A DNA stretch of 64,000 bases, taken from the NCBI GenBank assembly GCA_903887775.1, contig CAISRB010000018.1, positions 1 through 64,000 of the forward strand, written 5' to 3'. Positions within the stretch are counted from its first letter, which is position 1, and each line of letters starts with the position of its first letter. Position numbers and translations under genes: made by a program. This DNA is from an uncultured Bacteroidales bacterium (GTDB lineage: Bacteria; Bacteroidota; Bacteroidia; Bacteroidales; FEN-979). Shown here one piece after another: positions 44,231-52,446 of the stretch. Under the pieces are notes generated by a model. That model was not told the origin of the DNA. It worked only from the letters and a program-made list of their open reading frames with translations, and made no database searches.

Positions 44231-44648
44231 CGGTTTTTCTTCCTTTCAGGTAGGTTTCAGGGCTCATCACCGCCAGCTTGCTATATTTGAAATCCCTGAT
44301 ATTGCGTGTTAAAATGATGGTGATCTGAGGATGACTTTCTGCAGTATAATTTTGCAGGGCATCTTCAAAGTCGTGGTACCCCGAATGAATGGATGAACGT
44401 ACAACACCTGGTGGCATCGAGAGTGTTTTAATGATGATCTCCAGTTTATTGAACTGGTCAATGATCTTTTTGTGTGAGGCTGATTTACTCAGAATATAGT
44501 AGGCATTGCTGTATGTAAGAGGGGATGAGTACGTTGCTAATTTGCCTGCCTCAGCCAGCATGAAAATTGCTGCAGCATACTCCGCAAATGGCTGCCGGTC
44601 GGTAATCAAATCAAGGATCACATCAGTATCGAGAAACAAATGGTCCAT
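44223..44648 (-). CDS. PIN-domain toxin (VapC-like RNase)
   Basis: A 141-residue PIN domain. It starts DHLFLDTDVILDLITDRQPF with the first metal-binding Asp residues (D7, D9). The second half has the acidic segment YHDFEDALQ and ILTRNIRDFKYSKLAVMSPETYL, typical of the C-terminal PIN acidic cluster. VapC-type toxins cut tRNA or rRNA unless bound by their antitoxin. It directly follows the antitoxin gene with no gap. Confidence 0.9.
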   Translation of the reverse strand: MDHLFLDTDVILDLITDRQPFAEYAAAIFMLAEAGKLATYSSPLTYSNAYYILSKSASHKKIIDQFNKLEIIIKTLSMPPGVVRSSIHSGYHDFEDALQNYTAESHPQITIILTRNIRDFKYSKLAVMSPETYLKGRKTDE

Positions 44649-44900
44649 TTATTTGTATTTATTTGCTAAGGCGGATTTCAGTTCCTGTTTGTAGTCAGAT
44701 CCTTCGGGTAGTTTTATTGACCCTTTTAATGAAGATACCAGTGGGGAGTAATTTGAAGATGGGTGCGTGGCTTCCCTGCAAATCTGGGTTTTTAAATACG
44801 TTTCCACCATATCTGACAAACTCCGGCCCGATTTACGCGCAACAACTTTTGCTTTTATAATAACTGCCTTATCCAAAGTCAGAGTTAATTTAACATTCAT
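44649..44900 (-). CDS. DUF6364-type antitoxin
   Basis: An 83-residue protein with an N-terminal ribbon-helix-helix-like segment (VKLTLTLDKAVIIKAKVVAR, then KSGRSLSDMVETYL) and a C-terminal toxin-binding tail (SPLVSSLKGSIKLPEGSDYK). DUF6364 proteins are found beside PIN toxins, as here. They usually repress their own operon; a matching palindromic site overlaps the promoter just upstream. Confidence 0.88.
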   Translation of the reverse strand: MNVKLTLTLDKAVIIKAKVVARKSGRSLSDMVETYLKTQICREATHPSSNYSPLVSSLKGSIKLPEGSDYKQELKSALANKYK

Positions 44901-44951
44901 ACACGTGTAAATTAAAATACAAATATACGTGTAAAGTATGTAAATTGCAAA
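44900..44951 (-). promoter_or_regulatory. Promoter and two palindromic operators of the toxin-antitoxin operon
   Basis: On the minus strand, TTTG (44948-44951), a 20-nt spacer and TATATTTG (44920-44927) form a full -33/-7 promoter. TACACGTGTA (44900-44909), a perfect 10-bp palindrome, touches the start codon. TATACGTGTA (44924-44933), one mismatch from symmetry, overlaps the -7 box; the two centres are 24 bp apart. This is a typical layout for self-repression by an RHH antitoxin. Confidence 0.65.
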
Positions 44952-45003
44952 TAATTCTTTCCTTTAATCCCGGAAGGCCTGAAAAGTGATACAATGCAAA
45001 CAA

Positions 45004-45666
45004 TTATTTCGTGGCCCTTGATATCTGCCTTTTACCCGGAGGACCGGGGATCTTTTCAACAATGAATCCGGCGGCTTTCATTGATCTGATAACATCACCC
45101 TTTACCGAATAGGTTGTAAGAACCCCGCCCCGTTTCATAGCAATAAACAGTTTGCGGAAGATTTCATTTGTCCAGAGTTCAGGCTGGACAGCGGGCGAAA
45201 ATGCATCAAAATAAATGAGATCAAGGTGGTTTTCAAAAGGAGAATAATCCTGAAGTTTCATAAGGATTTTATGAAGGCTGAAGAAGCTGCTTATCTTTTC
45301 TTCCTTTCCCCAGCCGGCGAGATGAATTTTTTCGAAAAACACTGTCTGCTCACCAGGGCACAGCATGCCAGGATAGTTAAGTTTCGTCCAGGTTCCCTGA
45401 TCCAGGGGGTAAGCTTCGATGGCGGAATACACTACAGACTTTTTAACTGCTTCCGCTTCAATCAGGGTCAGCAAAGCATTCAGCCCAGTGCCGAATCCTA
45501 TCTCGAGAACGTTGAACGGGTCTTTTCCTTTGACAATTTGCCTGAACCCTGCATCGATAAAGACATGTCTTGACTCCTGCACAGCTCCGTGTGAAGAATG
45601 ATAGGTTTCATTCAACTCCGTATTCAGAATTGTATGGGAAGAATCCTCTGTAATTATAACCTGCAA
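45004..45666 (-). CDS. mnmD: tRNA (mnm5s2U34)-methyltransferase MnmD
   Basis: A 220-residue protein matching the N-terminal (methyltransferase) half of MnmC as a standalone enzyme. It carries NETYHSSHGAVQESRHVF, the SAM-binding motif VLEIGFGTGLNALLTL, YSAIEAYPL, the catalytic LIYFDAFSPAVQPELWT and GVLTTYSVKGDVIRSMKAAG. It finishes the mnm5 modification of U34 in tRNAs. No oxidoreductase half is fused, as is common in Bacteroidota. Confidence 0.94.
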   Translation of the reverse strand: MQVIITEDSSHTILNTELNETYHSSHGAVQESRHVFIDAGFRQIVKGKDPFNVLEIGFGTGLNALLTLIEAEAVKKSVVYSAIEAYPLDQGTWTKLNYPGMLCPGEQTVFFEKIHLAGWGKEEKISSFFSLHKILMKLQDYSPFENHLDLIYFDAFSPAVQPELWTNEIFRKLFIAMKRGGVLTTYSVKGDVIRSMKAAGFIVEKIPGPPGKRQISRATK

Positions 45667-45697
45667 TGACCTGTAAATATAGCTAACCGTAAAAGAT

Positions 45698-48103
45698 CTA
45701 CCACAGCCTCACATACTTGTTCGGGTTGTATTCGTGCATCAGTTCGTAAATGGTCTCAAATACGTTTTCGGCATTGGGGTTCGAAAAATAATCCCCGTCG
45801 TTGCTGTAAGCCGGGCGATGGTCGTTCGATGTGATCGTACGTGGTTCAATATCGAGGAAGCTGTAACCTTTCTGCCCTTCCAGGACATTCTGCATCATGT
45901 AAGCTGTCGCGCCACCAGGGACATCTTCGTCGAAGAAAACGATCTTGTTTGTTTTCTTCAGGGAGCTGACAATAGTCCCGTGCAGGTCGAAAGGGATGAG
46001 GGACTGAACATCGATAAGCTCCACCGAAATATTGAATTCCTTAAGCTGGGCAACGGCTTCCTGAGCTATACGGACACAAGAACCGTATGTGACGAGGGTG
46101 ATGTCGCTGCCTTCGTTCAGGATGTCAGGAACACCAAGCGGAACCCTGAAGCGCCCGATATTTGCAGGCATTTTTTCCTTGAGCCGGTATCCGTTAAGGG
46201 GTTCTATGATAAGGGCCGGGTCATCTGAAGCTATCATTGTATTATAAAAGCCTGCAGCCTGTGTCATATTCCTGGGCACAAGCACATATACGCCGCGAAT
46301 TGAGTTGATGACCATGCTGAGGGGGGATCCTGAATGCCAAATCCCAACCAGCCTGTGACCGCGGGTGGAAATGATCATCGGCACCTTCTGACCGCCTTTT
46401 GTACGGTAATGGGTGGTTGCAATATCATCGCTCAGGACCTGCAGCCCGTAAAGCAGATAATCAAAATATTGTATCTCGGTAACAGGTCGGAAGCCTCTTA
46501 AGGCAAGTCCCAAACCCTGCCCCAGGATGGTAAGTTCGCGTATTCCTGTATCAAACACCCTGTTTTCACCGAATTTTGCCTGAAGGCCTTCCAGTGTCTG
46601 GTTAACGCCGCCGATCTTACCAACATCCTCCCCGAAGTACACCATGAGCGGGTTGTTTTTCAGGAGGTAGTCGTTGTTAGCCAGAAGAATTTCACGCCCG
46701 GTGACCACAGGAGAATCTTCATTAAATGCCGGAGGAATGCTTTCGACTTTCAGTGCAGCCTGTGCCGACTGGCTGTAAAGATGAGAGCTGTAGCGGTCGT
46801 AGTTAAGTCGTTTCTGTTCATCCATCCACACTTCAAGGTCGGCCTTCATAGGCTTTTTCATGCTGCAGGTTGTACAGACATCTCTCAGGATCTTCTTTGC
46901 AGATGATATGATGTCTTTACGGATAGGCTCTGAAACCATTTTCAGGTCGGCAACGATCTTGTCGATACGATCCTGCTTTTTGCAAGGGCAGTTTGTGGAA
47001 GTCACCACTTTTATCAGATGTTCCCTCTCGGCCCTGATGGGTGCCTGGAATGCTTTCCATGCCGCATCACGGGACGATTTGGCTGATTTAACTGCATCTG
47101 CTTCGATGAGGTCAAGTTCAGAGGCATTTGCGATGCCGGCTTCGAGTATCCATTCCCGCATTTTGCGGTTGCAATCAAATTCTTTCTCCCAGGCGAGCCG
47201 CTCAGGCGACTTATAGCGCTCATGGGAACCCGAAGTGGAATGACCCTGGGGCTGTGTGAGTTCGGTAACATGAAATACCACCGGAACATGGTCTTTCCGG
47301 CATATTGAAATCCCTTCTTCAAACATATCAAGCAAGGCAGGATAGTCCCATCCCTTGCAGGTATAAAGGAGAATGCCTCCGGGTTTGTCTTTTTCTTTCT
47401 CAAAGCCTTTCAGTACTTCAGAAATGTTTTCCTTCGTGGTCTGGTATTTCCTGGGAACACTGATCCCATAGCCGTCGTCCCAAACCGCAAGGGCCATCGG
47501 CACCTGCTGTACGCCAGCAGCATTAATGGTTTCCCAGAAATGACCTTCCGAAGTCGAGGCATCTCCAATCATGCCAAAGGCAACTTCATTCCCGTTCACG
47601 GTAAATTTTTTCCCGGCTTCCTGCATCACCATGCTGTTCCTGAATGTTTTTGAAGCCAGAGCAAGACCCAGCAGGCGCGGCATCTGGGCAGCAGTAGGGG
47701 AGATGTCACCTGAAGAATTCTTTTGTTTTGTCAGGTCTTTCCATTCCCCTTTTTCGTTAAGGCTTCGGGTAGCGAAATGATTGTTCATAAGCCTTCCACC
47801 ATTATCCGGATTACGCGTAAGATCCGTGTCCCCGTATATATGGGCGAAAAAACGTTCCTTATCCGACAGGCCGGCAGCCATCATAAACGTTTGCTCCCGG
47901 TAATACCCCGAGCGCCAGTCACCCTGCATGAAGAATTTGGCCATGGCAATCTGCGGAACCTCCTTGCCATCACCAAAGATCCCGAAATTGGCTCTTCCAC
48001 CTAAAGCTTCCCGACGCCCCAGAATACTTACTTGCCTCGATTCGCATGCAAGCCGGTAGTCGGCCAGAACTTCTTCTTTGATAAACTTTCTTTTTCTGGT
48101 CAT
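45698..48103 (-). CDS. 2-oxoacid dehydrogenase E1, fused alpha and beta subunits
   Basis: An 801-residue fusion. The alpha half (about 1-370) has the ThDP-binding segment FGMIGDASTSEGHFWETINA and AVWDDGYGISVP. The beta half (about 460-801) has MVYFGEDVGKIGGVNQTLEG, STRGHRLVGIWHSGSP and EDVPGGATAYMMQ. It belongs to the branched-chain (2-oxoisovalerate) type of E1. The region joining the halves (about 370-460) contains CPCKK and CTTCS cysteines that are not part of the E1 fold. Its E2 and E3 partners are not adjacent. Confidence 0.9.
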   Translation of the reverse strand: MTRKRKFIKEEVLADYRLACESRQVSILGRREALGGRANFGIFGDGKEVPQIAMAKFFMQGDWRSGYYREQTFMMAAGLSDKERFFAHIYGDTDLTRNPDNGGRLMNNHFATRSLNEKGEWKDLTKQKNSSGDISPTAAQMPRLLGLALASKTFRNSMVMQEAGKKFTVNGNEVAFGMIGDASTSEGHFWETINAAGVQQVPMALAVWDDGYGISVPRKYQTTKENISEVLKGFEKEKDKPGGILLYTCKGWDYPALLDMFEEGISICRKDHVPVVFHVTELTQPQGHSTSGSHERYKSPERLAWEKEFDCNRKMREWILEAGIANASELDLIEADAVKSAKSSRDAAWKAFQAPIRAEREHLIKVVTSTNCPCKKQDRIDKIVADLKMVSEPIRKDIISSAKKILRDVCTTCSMKKPMKADLEVWMDEQKRLNYDRYSSHLYSQSAQAALKVESIPPAFNEDSPVVTGREILLANNDYLLKNNPLMVYFGEDVGKIGGVNQTLEGLQAKFGENRVFDTGIRELTILGQGLGLALRGFRPVTEIQYFDYLLYGLQVLSDDIATTHYRTKGGQKVPMIISTRGHRLVGIWHSGSPLSMVINSIRGVYVLVPRNMTQAAGFYNTMIASDDPALIIEPLNGYRLKEKMPANIGRFRVPLGVPDILNEGSDITLVTYGSCVRIAQEAVAQLKEFNISVELIDVQSLIPFDLHGTIVSSLKKTNKIVFFDEDVPGGATAYMMQNVLEGQKGYSFLDIEPRTITSNDHRPAYSNDGDYFSNPNAENVFETIYELMHEYNPNKYVRLW

Positions 48104-48169
48104 AGGTTCGGATTAGGGAACAGAAATTCGAATATTGATCAACGAACTTTGAGTAACGAATGATTATTC

Positions 48170-48748
48170 TTAAAAATTCTCAGCTAAAAGTTCAAAATAG
48201 GATTGTGGATGCTGGCATGCGGGACAGTTCTGAAGGGCTTTCGTGCCAAAATGAATGTAGCCGCATTTCCTGCAAATCCAGTAAACTTTCTCCTCTTTTT
48301 CAAAAACCTTATTTTTTTTGATGTTGTTGAGAAGTTTCCTGTAACGCTTTTCATGGTGCTCTTCAACCTGGGAAATCAGTTTATAGGCGGTGGTAACTTT
48401 AGGGAAGCCTTCCTCAGCGGCAATCCTTGCAAATTCAGGGTAAAGCTCCGACCATTCTTCTTTTTCACCATCGGCAGCAGATTTCAGGTTTTCAGCAGTA
48501 GTTGACAGGATACCTGCCGGATAGGTTGCGGTGATCTCAACCGGGCCCCCTTCCAGGAAACGGAAGAAGATTTTTGCATGCTGCTCTTCGTTGAGGGCAG
48601 TCTCCATGAACAGGGCAGAGATCTGCTCGTATCCTTCTTTATTAGCCTGCTTTGCAAAGAAAGTATAACGGTTTTTAGCCTGGGATTCGCCTGCGAATGA
48701 TTTCAGCAGGTTTTTTTCAGTAAGTGTCCCCTTGATCGATTTTTCCAT
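48170..48748 (-). CDS. Rubrerythrin
   Basis: A 192-residue non-heme diiron peroxidase. The four-helix bundle carries the metal ligands in FAGESQAKNRY, ALNEEQHAKIF and QVEEHHEKRYRKLL. The C-terminal rubredoxin-like site is CRKCGYIHFG ... CPACQHPQSYFE with its four cysteines. It reduces hydrogen peroxide with electrons from rubredoxin, whose gene follows upstream at 48886 in the same orientation. It is characteristic of anaerobes and microaerophiles. Confidence 0.97.
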   Translation of the reverse strand: MEKSIKGTLTEKNLLKSFAGESQAKNRYTFFAKQANKEGYEQISALFMETALNEEQHAKIFFRFLEGGPVEITATYPAGILSTTAENLKSAADGEKEEWSELYPEFARIAAEEGFPKVTTAYKLISQVEEHHEKRYRKLLNNIKKNKVFEKEEKVYWICRKCGYIHFGTKALQNCPACQHPQSYFELLAENF

Positions 48749-48765
48749 AAAGAATGAGTTTATAG

Positions 48766-48773
48766 CAAAGGTA
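48766..48773 (-). promoter_or_regulatory. -7 promoter box for rubrerythrin
   Basis: TACCTTTG on the minus strand is an exact TAnnTTTG box 17 bp upstream of the rubrerythrin start. The -33 element is weak (TTTTTC). Confidence 0.5.
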
Positions 48774-48792
48774 CGTTAAAAGGCGAAAAATC

Positions 48793-48838
48793 ATGCAGCG
48801 AAGTTGCGAAATAGTGAAACAGCGAATCAGCGAAAAAC
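48793..48838. repeat. Degenerate 8-nt word repeat (agcgaagt/tagtgaaa)
   Basis: Units such as cagcgaag, ttgcgaaa, tagtgaaa, cagcgaat and cagcgaaa follow each other between rubrerythrin and rubredoxin. A short catcaatcaatc tract at 48860-48895 follows it and reaches the rubredoxin stop. Confidence 0.65.
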
Positions 48839-48885
48839 CATTCGATATTCTGGTATTTCCTTCAATAAATCAATCCATCCCTCCA

Positions 48886-49047
48886 TCAATCAATCGGCAT
48901 GTAGTCTTCCTTGCCCACTCCGCAAATCGGGCAAACCCAATCATCAGGAATGTCTTCAAAAGCTGTTCCTGGTGCAATCCCCGAATCGGGATCTCCTGTC
49001 CCCGGGTCATACACATGACCACAAACAGTGCATTTAAATGTTTTCAT
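48886..49047 (-). CDS. Rubredoxin
   Basis: 53 residues from ATG 49047 ([19 protein letters not shown]). The iron site has the normal four cysteines: CTVC near the start and CPIC in [15 protein letters not shown]. The frame is open further upstream but that part overlaps the peroxidase gene. Its start overlaps the glutathione peroxidase stop as ATGA. It is the likely electron donor to the rubrerythrin encoded next to it. Confidence 0.95.
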   Translation of the reverse strand: MKTFKCTVCGHVYDPGTGDPDSGIAPGTAFEDIPDDWVCPICGVGKEDYMPID

Positions 49048-49589
49048 TTGTTTTCTATCCAGTTTATGATTTTGTCGCATGTGGGAAGGTCACCCGGGGG
49101 TACCATTCCGACCAGTTTCCCATTCTCATCAATCATGAATTTCTGGAAATTCCATTTTACCGGAGCATCCATCACACCGTTCTCATCCTTGCTGGTCAGC
49201 CATCGGTATAAGGGATCAATATCCTTCCCCTTAACCGAGATCTTCGACATCATAGGGAAAGTTACTCCATAATTAAGGGTGCAGAATTCCCTGATCTGTT
49301 TGTTATCGCCCGGCTCCTGTGACATAAAGTTGTTGGCCGGGAAACCGAGGATCACAAAATTCCTGTCAGCATATTTGATATAAAGCTCTTCCAATTGAGC
49401 GTACTGTGGAGTATGTCCGCATTTGGATGCAGTATTTACTATTAAAACCTTTTTACCTTTCAGTGATGAAAGATCGAATGGCTGCCCTTCAAGAGTGGTG
49501 GCACTGAAATCATAAAATGATTTCACCGTTTGTGAATTTGCTGTATTTATCATGGCTGCAATTATAATAATTAATTGAAAAATTTTCAT
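49044..49589 (-). CDS. Glutathione peroxidase family protein (secreted, cysteine type)
   Basis: A 181-residue protein with a signal peptide ([18 protein letters not shown]). The peroxidatic cysteine is in [14 protein letters not shown], and the other active-site residues are in [13 protein letters not shown] (Gln) and [11 protein letters not shown] (Trp, Asn). It uses Cys, not selenocysteine, and probably thioredoxin rather than glutathione as reductant. It reduces peroxides outside the inner membrane. It is coupled to rubredoxin by a 4-bp overlap and is divergent from the bcp-like gene. Confidence 0.93.
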   Translation of the reverse strand: MKIFQLIIIIAAMINTANSQTVKSFYDFSATTLEGQPFDLSSLKGKKVLIVNTASKCGHTPQYAQLEELYIKYADRNFVILGFPANNFMSQEPGDNKQIREFCTLNYGVTFPMMSKISVKGKDIDPLYRWLTSKDENGVMDAPVKWNFQKFMIDENGKLVGMVPPGDLPTCDKIINWIENK

Positions 49590-49593
49590 ACCT

Positions 49594-50199
49594 TTGAGTT
49601 ATATAGTTTATTTCTTGCTGCAAAATTACAAAATATTATTTCTATTTATAATAATTCTAAATTATTCATTAATTTCATGCCGGGACAATCCGGATGGGGA
49701 TACTTTATCATCTCCTGGTTTAAAATCTGAGAAAATGGCAATACATGATATTAAAGAAGGAGTAAAGGCGCCTGATTTTACCCTGCCTTCCCAGGATGGA
49801 AGCATGGTAAGCCTTTCACAATTCATTGGTCATAAAACCATCGTATTGTTTTTTTATCCGAAGGATGAATCTTACGGATGTACAAAGGAAGCCTGCAGTT
49901 TCAGGGATAATTATGAGGTGTTCAAAGAAGCAGGGGCGGAGGTTGTTGGGATAAGTTCTGATAATCAGGCTTCTCATAAATCGTTTGCTTCCCATCATAA
50001 GCTGCCTTTTATTTTACTTTCCGATACAGACAGGAAGGTAGCAGGCTTGTACAAGGTTGGCCGTACCCTGGGTATGCTGCCCGGGAGGGTTACCTATGTG
50101 ATAGACAAGAATGGAGTGATCAGGAAGATTTTCTCGTCGCAATTCAGTTTTGAAAAGCATATTGATGAGGCGATGAGTATTATTAAGACCATGAAGTAG
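49594..50199 (+). CDS. bcp: Peroxiredoxin of the Bcp/AhpC type, possibly a lipoprotein
   Basis: The peroxiredoxin domain begins about residue 48 (IHDIKEGVKAPDFTLPSQ) and has the Bcp pattern ESYGCTKEACSFRD with peroxidatic and resolving cysteines five residues apart, followed by GISSDNQASHKSF and GRVTYVIDKNG. An ATG at 49735 would give a normal 154-residue cytoplasmic Bcp. The frame extends upstream to a TTG at 49594 and that extension looks like a lipoprotein signal (LFLFIIILNYSLISC, lipobox LISC). Which start is used cannot be settled by reading. It is divergent from the secreted glutathione peroxidase gene by only 4 bp if the long form is real. Confidence 0.88.
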   Translation: MSYIVYFLLQNYKILFLFIIILNYSLISCRDNPDGDTLSSPGLKSEKMAIHDIKEGVKAPDFTLPSQDGSMVSLSQFIGHKTIVLFFYPKDESYGCTKEACSFRDNYEVFKEAGAEVVGISSDNQASHKSFASHHKLPFILLSDTDRKVAGLYKVGRTLGMLPGRVTYVIDKNGVIRKIFSSQFSFEKHIDEAMSIIKTMK

Positions 50200-50200
50200 A

Positions 50201-50971
50201 TTAAAATTTTTCAAAAACACCCGGACCAAACAGGGAATAATCATATTTCACCGGATCATTTGCATCAAATTTGCCCAAGGCGGCCGTCAGTTCTTCGGCA
50301 GCTTTCCAGTCATTTGATTTTCTTTTGAGCAAACCGAGTTTTCTGGCCACATTGCCTGAGTGAATATCAAGGGGACAAATAAGTTCAGAAGGGGAAATGG
50401 ATTTCCATAATCCGAAGTCCACACCTCTGCCGTCGTCTCTCACCATCCATCGAAGAAACATATTTAATCGTTTACATGAAGAACCTTTATATGGGTCGGC
50501 TATATGTTTTTCCTGTCTTGGCTGATGAGGGAGTCCCAGGAATATTTTGCGGAAAGCGGCAATGCGCGGCTTTATACAGTCAGCCTGATTGTTAACGAAG
50601 CATTTCTCCAATCCGCCGTAATTAACATAAATATTCTGAAGAGAGCGAAGGAAAAAAATACAGTCTTCTCCATTGAACGTGCGGTGGTTGAACCTTCTGA
50701 ACGGTTCCAGGTCGGTGGATGTAAATGAACGTATAAAGCGCGAAGGCGACATGTCCATCATTTTGATCAGGATTGTTGCATTTGCAAGGATACTTTTACG
50801 GAACCCCCAGGAAATTGTTGCCGTAAGGAATGCCGAGATCTCGATATCTTCAGCTGAAGAAAAGAGATGAGGGATTGAGACCGGGTCGCTGTATATGAAT
50901 GAAGGAGTGTTGTATTGAAGATATTTAGCTTCAAGAAACTCCCGGAGCTCTGTAATGGATAAGTGATTCAA
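50201..50971 (-). CDS. TIGR02757 family protein
   Basis: A 256-residue protein of the TIGR02757/DUF2400 family, common in Bacteroidota and of unknown function. Family segments: LREFLEAKYLQYN, DIEISAFLTATISWGFRKSI, NHRTFNGEDCIFFLRSLQ, KRLNMFLRWMVRDDGRGVDF and CPLDIHSGNVARKLGLL. The last segments resemble helix-hairpin-helix glycosylase-like proteins, which hints at a nucleic-acid role; this is inference. It converges on the bcp gene with a 1-bp gap. Confidence 0.9.
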   Translation of the reverse strand: MNHLSITELREFLEAKYLQYNTPSFIYSDPVSIPHLFSSAEDIEISAFLTATISWGFRKSILANATILIKMMDMSPSRFIRSFTSTDLEPFRRFNHRTFNGEDCIFFLRSLQNIYVNYGGLEKCFVNNQADCIKPRIAAFRKIFLGLPHQPRQEKHIADPYKGSSCKRLNMFLRWMVRDDGRGVDFGLWKSISPSELICPLDIHSGNVARKLGLLKRKSNDWKAAEELTAALGKFDANDPVKYDYSLFGPGVFEKF

Positions 50972-51023
50972 AAGAGGGATAGTTACGAATTAAGAATAAG
51001 TCCTTTGAATTGTAAATCGTAAA

Positions 51024-51578
51024 CTAATTCAGCACCTGCACTGCCTGGATCAATCCTTTCCCGATCTCGATAGCTTTTTCGTTATCGGGGATCAGCTTAT
51101 GGTGTCTTGCAGGAAGGGATTTTTCAAGCCCTTTATGAATGAATTCGGGTTGAACAAGAGGTTTCAGTTTCAGGAACCCGCCAAGTACGATCATGTTGAA
51201 TATCTTCGAAAGACCGAGTTTGCCTGCTTCATCTGCAGCAGCAATCGAGTAAATGTTGATATCCTTGCGTGAAGGCAGTTTGGTGATCCCATTTGGGTCG
51301 TAAATCAAGAGCCCGCCGGGTTTCACAGCTTTTTCGAATTTATCGAGCGACTGCTGGTTCAGAATAATGGCAGTGTCGAATGAATTCAGGATGGGGGAGC
51401 TGATTCGTTCATCGCTGAGGATGACTGTGACGTTAGCTGTACCCCCGCGCATTTCAGGGCCGTAGGAAGGCATCCAGCTGACTTCCTTGTTCTGCATAAC
51501 TCCTGAATAAGCAAGGATCTTCCCCATCGAGAGGACTCCCTGTCCGCCGAAACCGGCGATAATAATTTCTTCAGTCAT
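51024..51578 (-). CDS. korC: 2-oxoglutarate:ferredoxin oxidoreductase, gamma subunit
   Basis: A 184-residue gamma domain: IIIAGFGGQGVLSMGKILAY at the start, SWMPSYGPEMRGGTANVTV, and ILNQQSLDKFEKAVKPGG. It is the last gene of a korD-korA-korB-korC operon that makes a four-subunit 2-oxoacid oxidoreductase (acyl-CoA, CO2 and reduced ferredoxin from a 2-oxoacid). The 60-bp gap to korB contains a word repeat. Substrate specificity (2-oxoglutarate or another 2-oxoacid) is not certain. Confidence 0.92.
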   Translation of the reverse strand: MTEEIIIAGFGGQGVLSMGKILAYSGVMQNKEVSWMPSYGPEMRGGTANVTVILSDERISSPILNSFDTAIILNQQSLDKFEKAVKPGGLLIYDPNGITKLPSRKDINIYSIAAADEAGKLGLSKIFNMIVLGGFLKLKPLVQPEFIHKGLEKSLPARHHKLIPDNEKAIEIGKGLIQAVQVLN

Positions 51579-51584
51579 AACTTT

Positions 51585-51658
51585 ATGAATATCGAATATT
51601 GAACAACGAATTTTGAAATATGAAGTTTCGCTATTTCGCTACTTCGCTATTTCGCTTT
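51585..51658. repeat. Word repeat that runs into the korB 3' end
   Basis: Looser words (cgaatattgaacaacgaat) pass into four 8-nt units: ttcgctat, ttcgctac, ttcgctat, ttcgcttt. The last units lie inside korB on the opposite strand and encode its final residues SEIAK and stop codon TAG. Confidence 0.8.
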
Positions 51659-52445
51659 TTTGAATTAATTTTCCGTCCAATTTGATATCGCCCAGCGGGT
51701 AGAAGGGGAACATATTCTCTTCCATCCATTTGTTCGATTGTACCGGTGTCATTTTCCATCCCGAGTTGCAGTTTGATACAACTTCGATGAATGCGATGCC
51801 TTTGTTTTCTTTCTGCTGTTCAAATGCCTTGCGGATGGCTTTTTTTGTTTTACGAACGTGGCTGGGAGTATGCACAGCCTGGCGGGTCACATAATAAACA
51901 CCCGGAAGGTTTGCGATCAGCTCGGTGATCTTCAGGGGGTGGCCCATGGTTTGGACATCACGCCCGTATGGAGAAGTTGAAGACCTCATCCCGGGAAGTG
52001 TGGTCGGCGCCATTTGACCTCCGGTCATACCGTAAATACCATTATTGATAAAAATTATCGTGAAATTCTCACCTCTGTTGCAGGCATGGATAGTCTCGGC
52101 GGTGCCTATAGCTGCAAGGTCACCGTCACCCTGGTATGTAAATACGAATTTGTTCGGCCAAAGACGTTTAATGGCGGTGGCAAGGGCGGGGGCTCGTCCG
52201 TGGGCAGCGCCCAGCATGTCAATATTCATAAAGTCATAGGCAAGCACTGAACAACCCACCGGGGAGACGCCGATAGTCTTATCCTGAATGTCCATTTCTT
52301 CGAGGGTCTCCATCAGCATGCGGTGAACAACGCCGTGACCGCAGCCGGGACAATAGCTCAATGGCCTGTCAACAAGGAGATCGGTACGTTTATACACGAT
52401 GTTTTCATCCTTGCGTATCTCAGTTTTTACAAAAGGTTCCTCCAT
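51639..52445 (-). CDS. korB: 2-oxoglutarate:ferredoxin oxidoreductase, beta subunit
   Basis: 268 residues from ATG 52445, which follows the korA stop directly; a second ATG 27 bp upstream is inside korA. The N-terminal motif is PLSYCPGCGHGVVHRML and the ThDP motif is YQGDGDLAAIGTAETIHA ... NNGIYGMTGGQMAPTT, matching KorB. The final residues SEIAK and the stop codon are encoded by a tandem repeat, so the natural C-terminus may have been changed by repeat growth. Confidence 0.93.
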   Translation of the reverse strand: MEEPFVKTEIRKDENIVYKRTDLLVDRPLSYCPGCGHGVVHRMLMETLEEMDIQDKTIGVSPVGCSVLAYDFMNIDMLGAAHGRAPALATAIKRLWPNKFVFTYQGDGDLAAIGTAETIHACNRGENFTIIFINNGIYGMTGGQMAPTTLPGMRSSTSPYGRDVQTMGHPLKITELIANLPGVYYVTRQAVHTPSHVRKTKKAIRKAFEQQKENKGIAFIEVVSNCNSGWKMTPVQSNKWMEENMFPFYPLGDIKLDGKLIQKSEIAK

Positions 52446-52446
52446 A

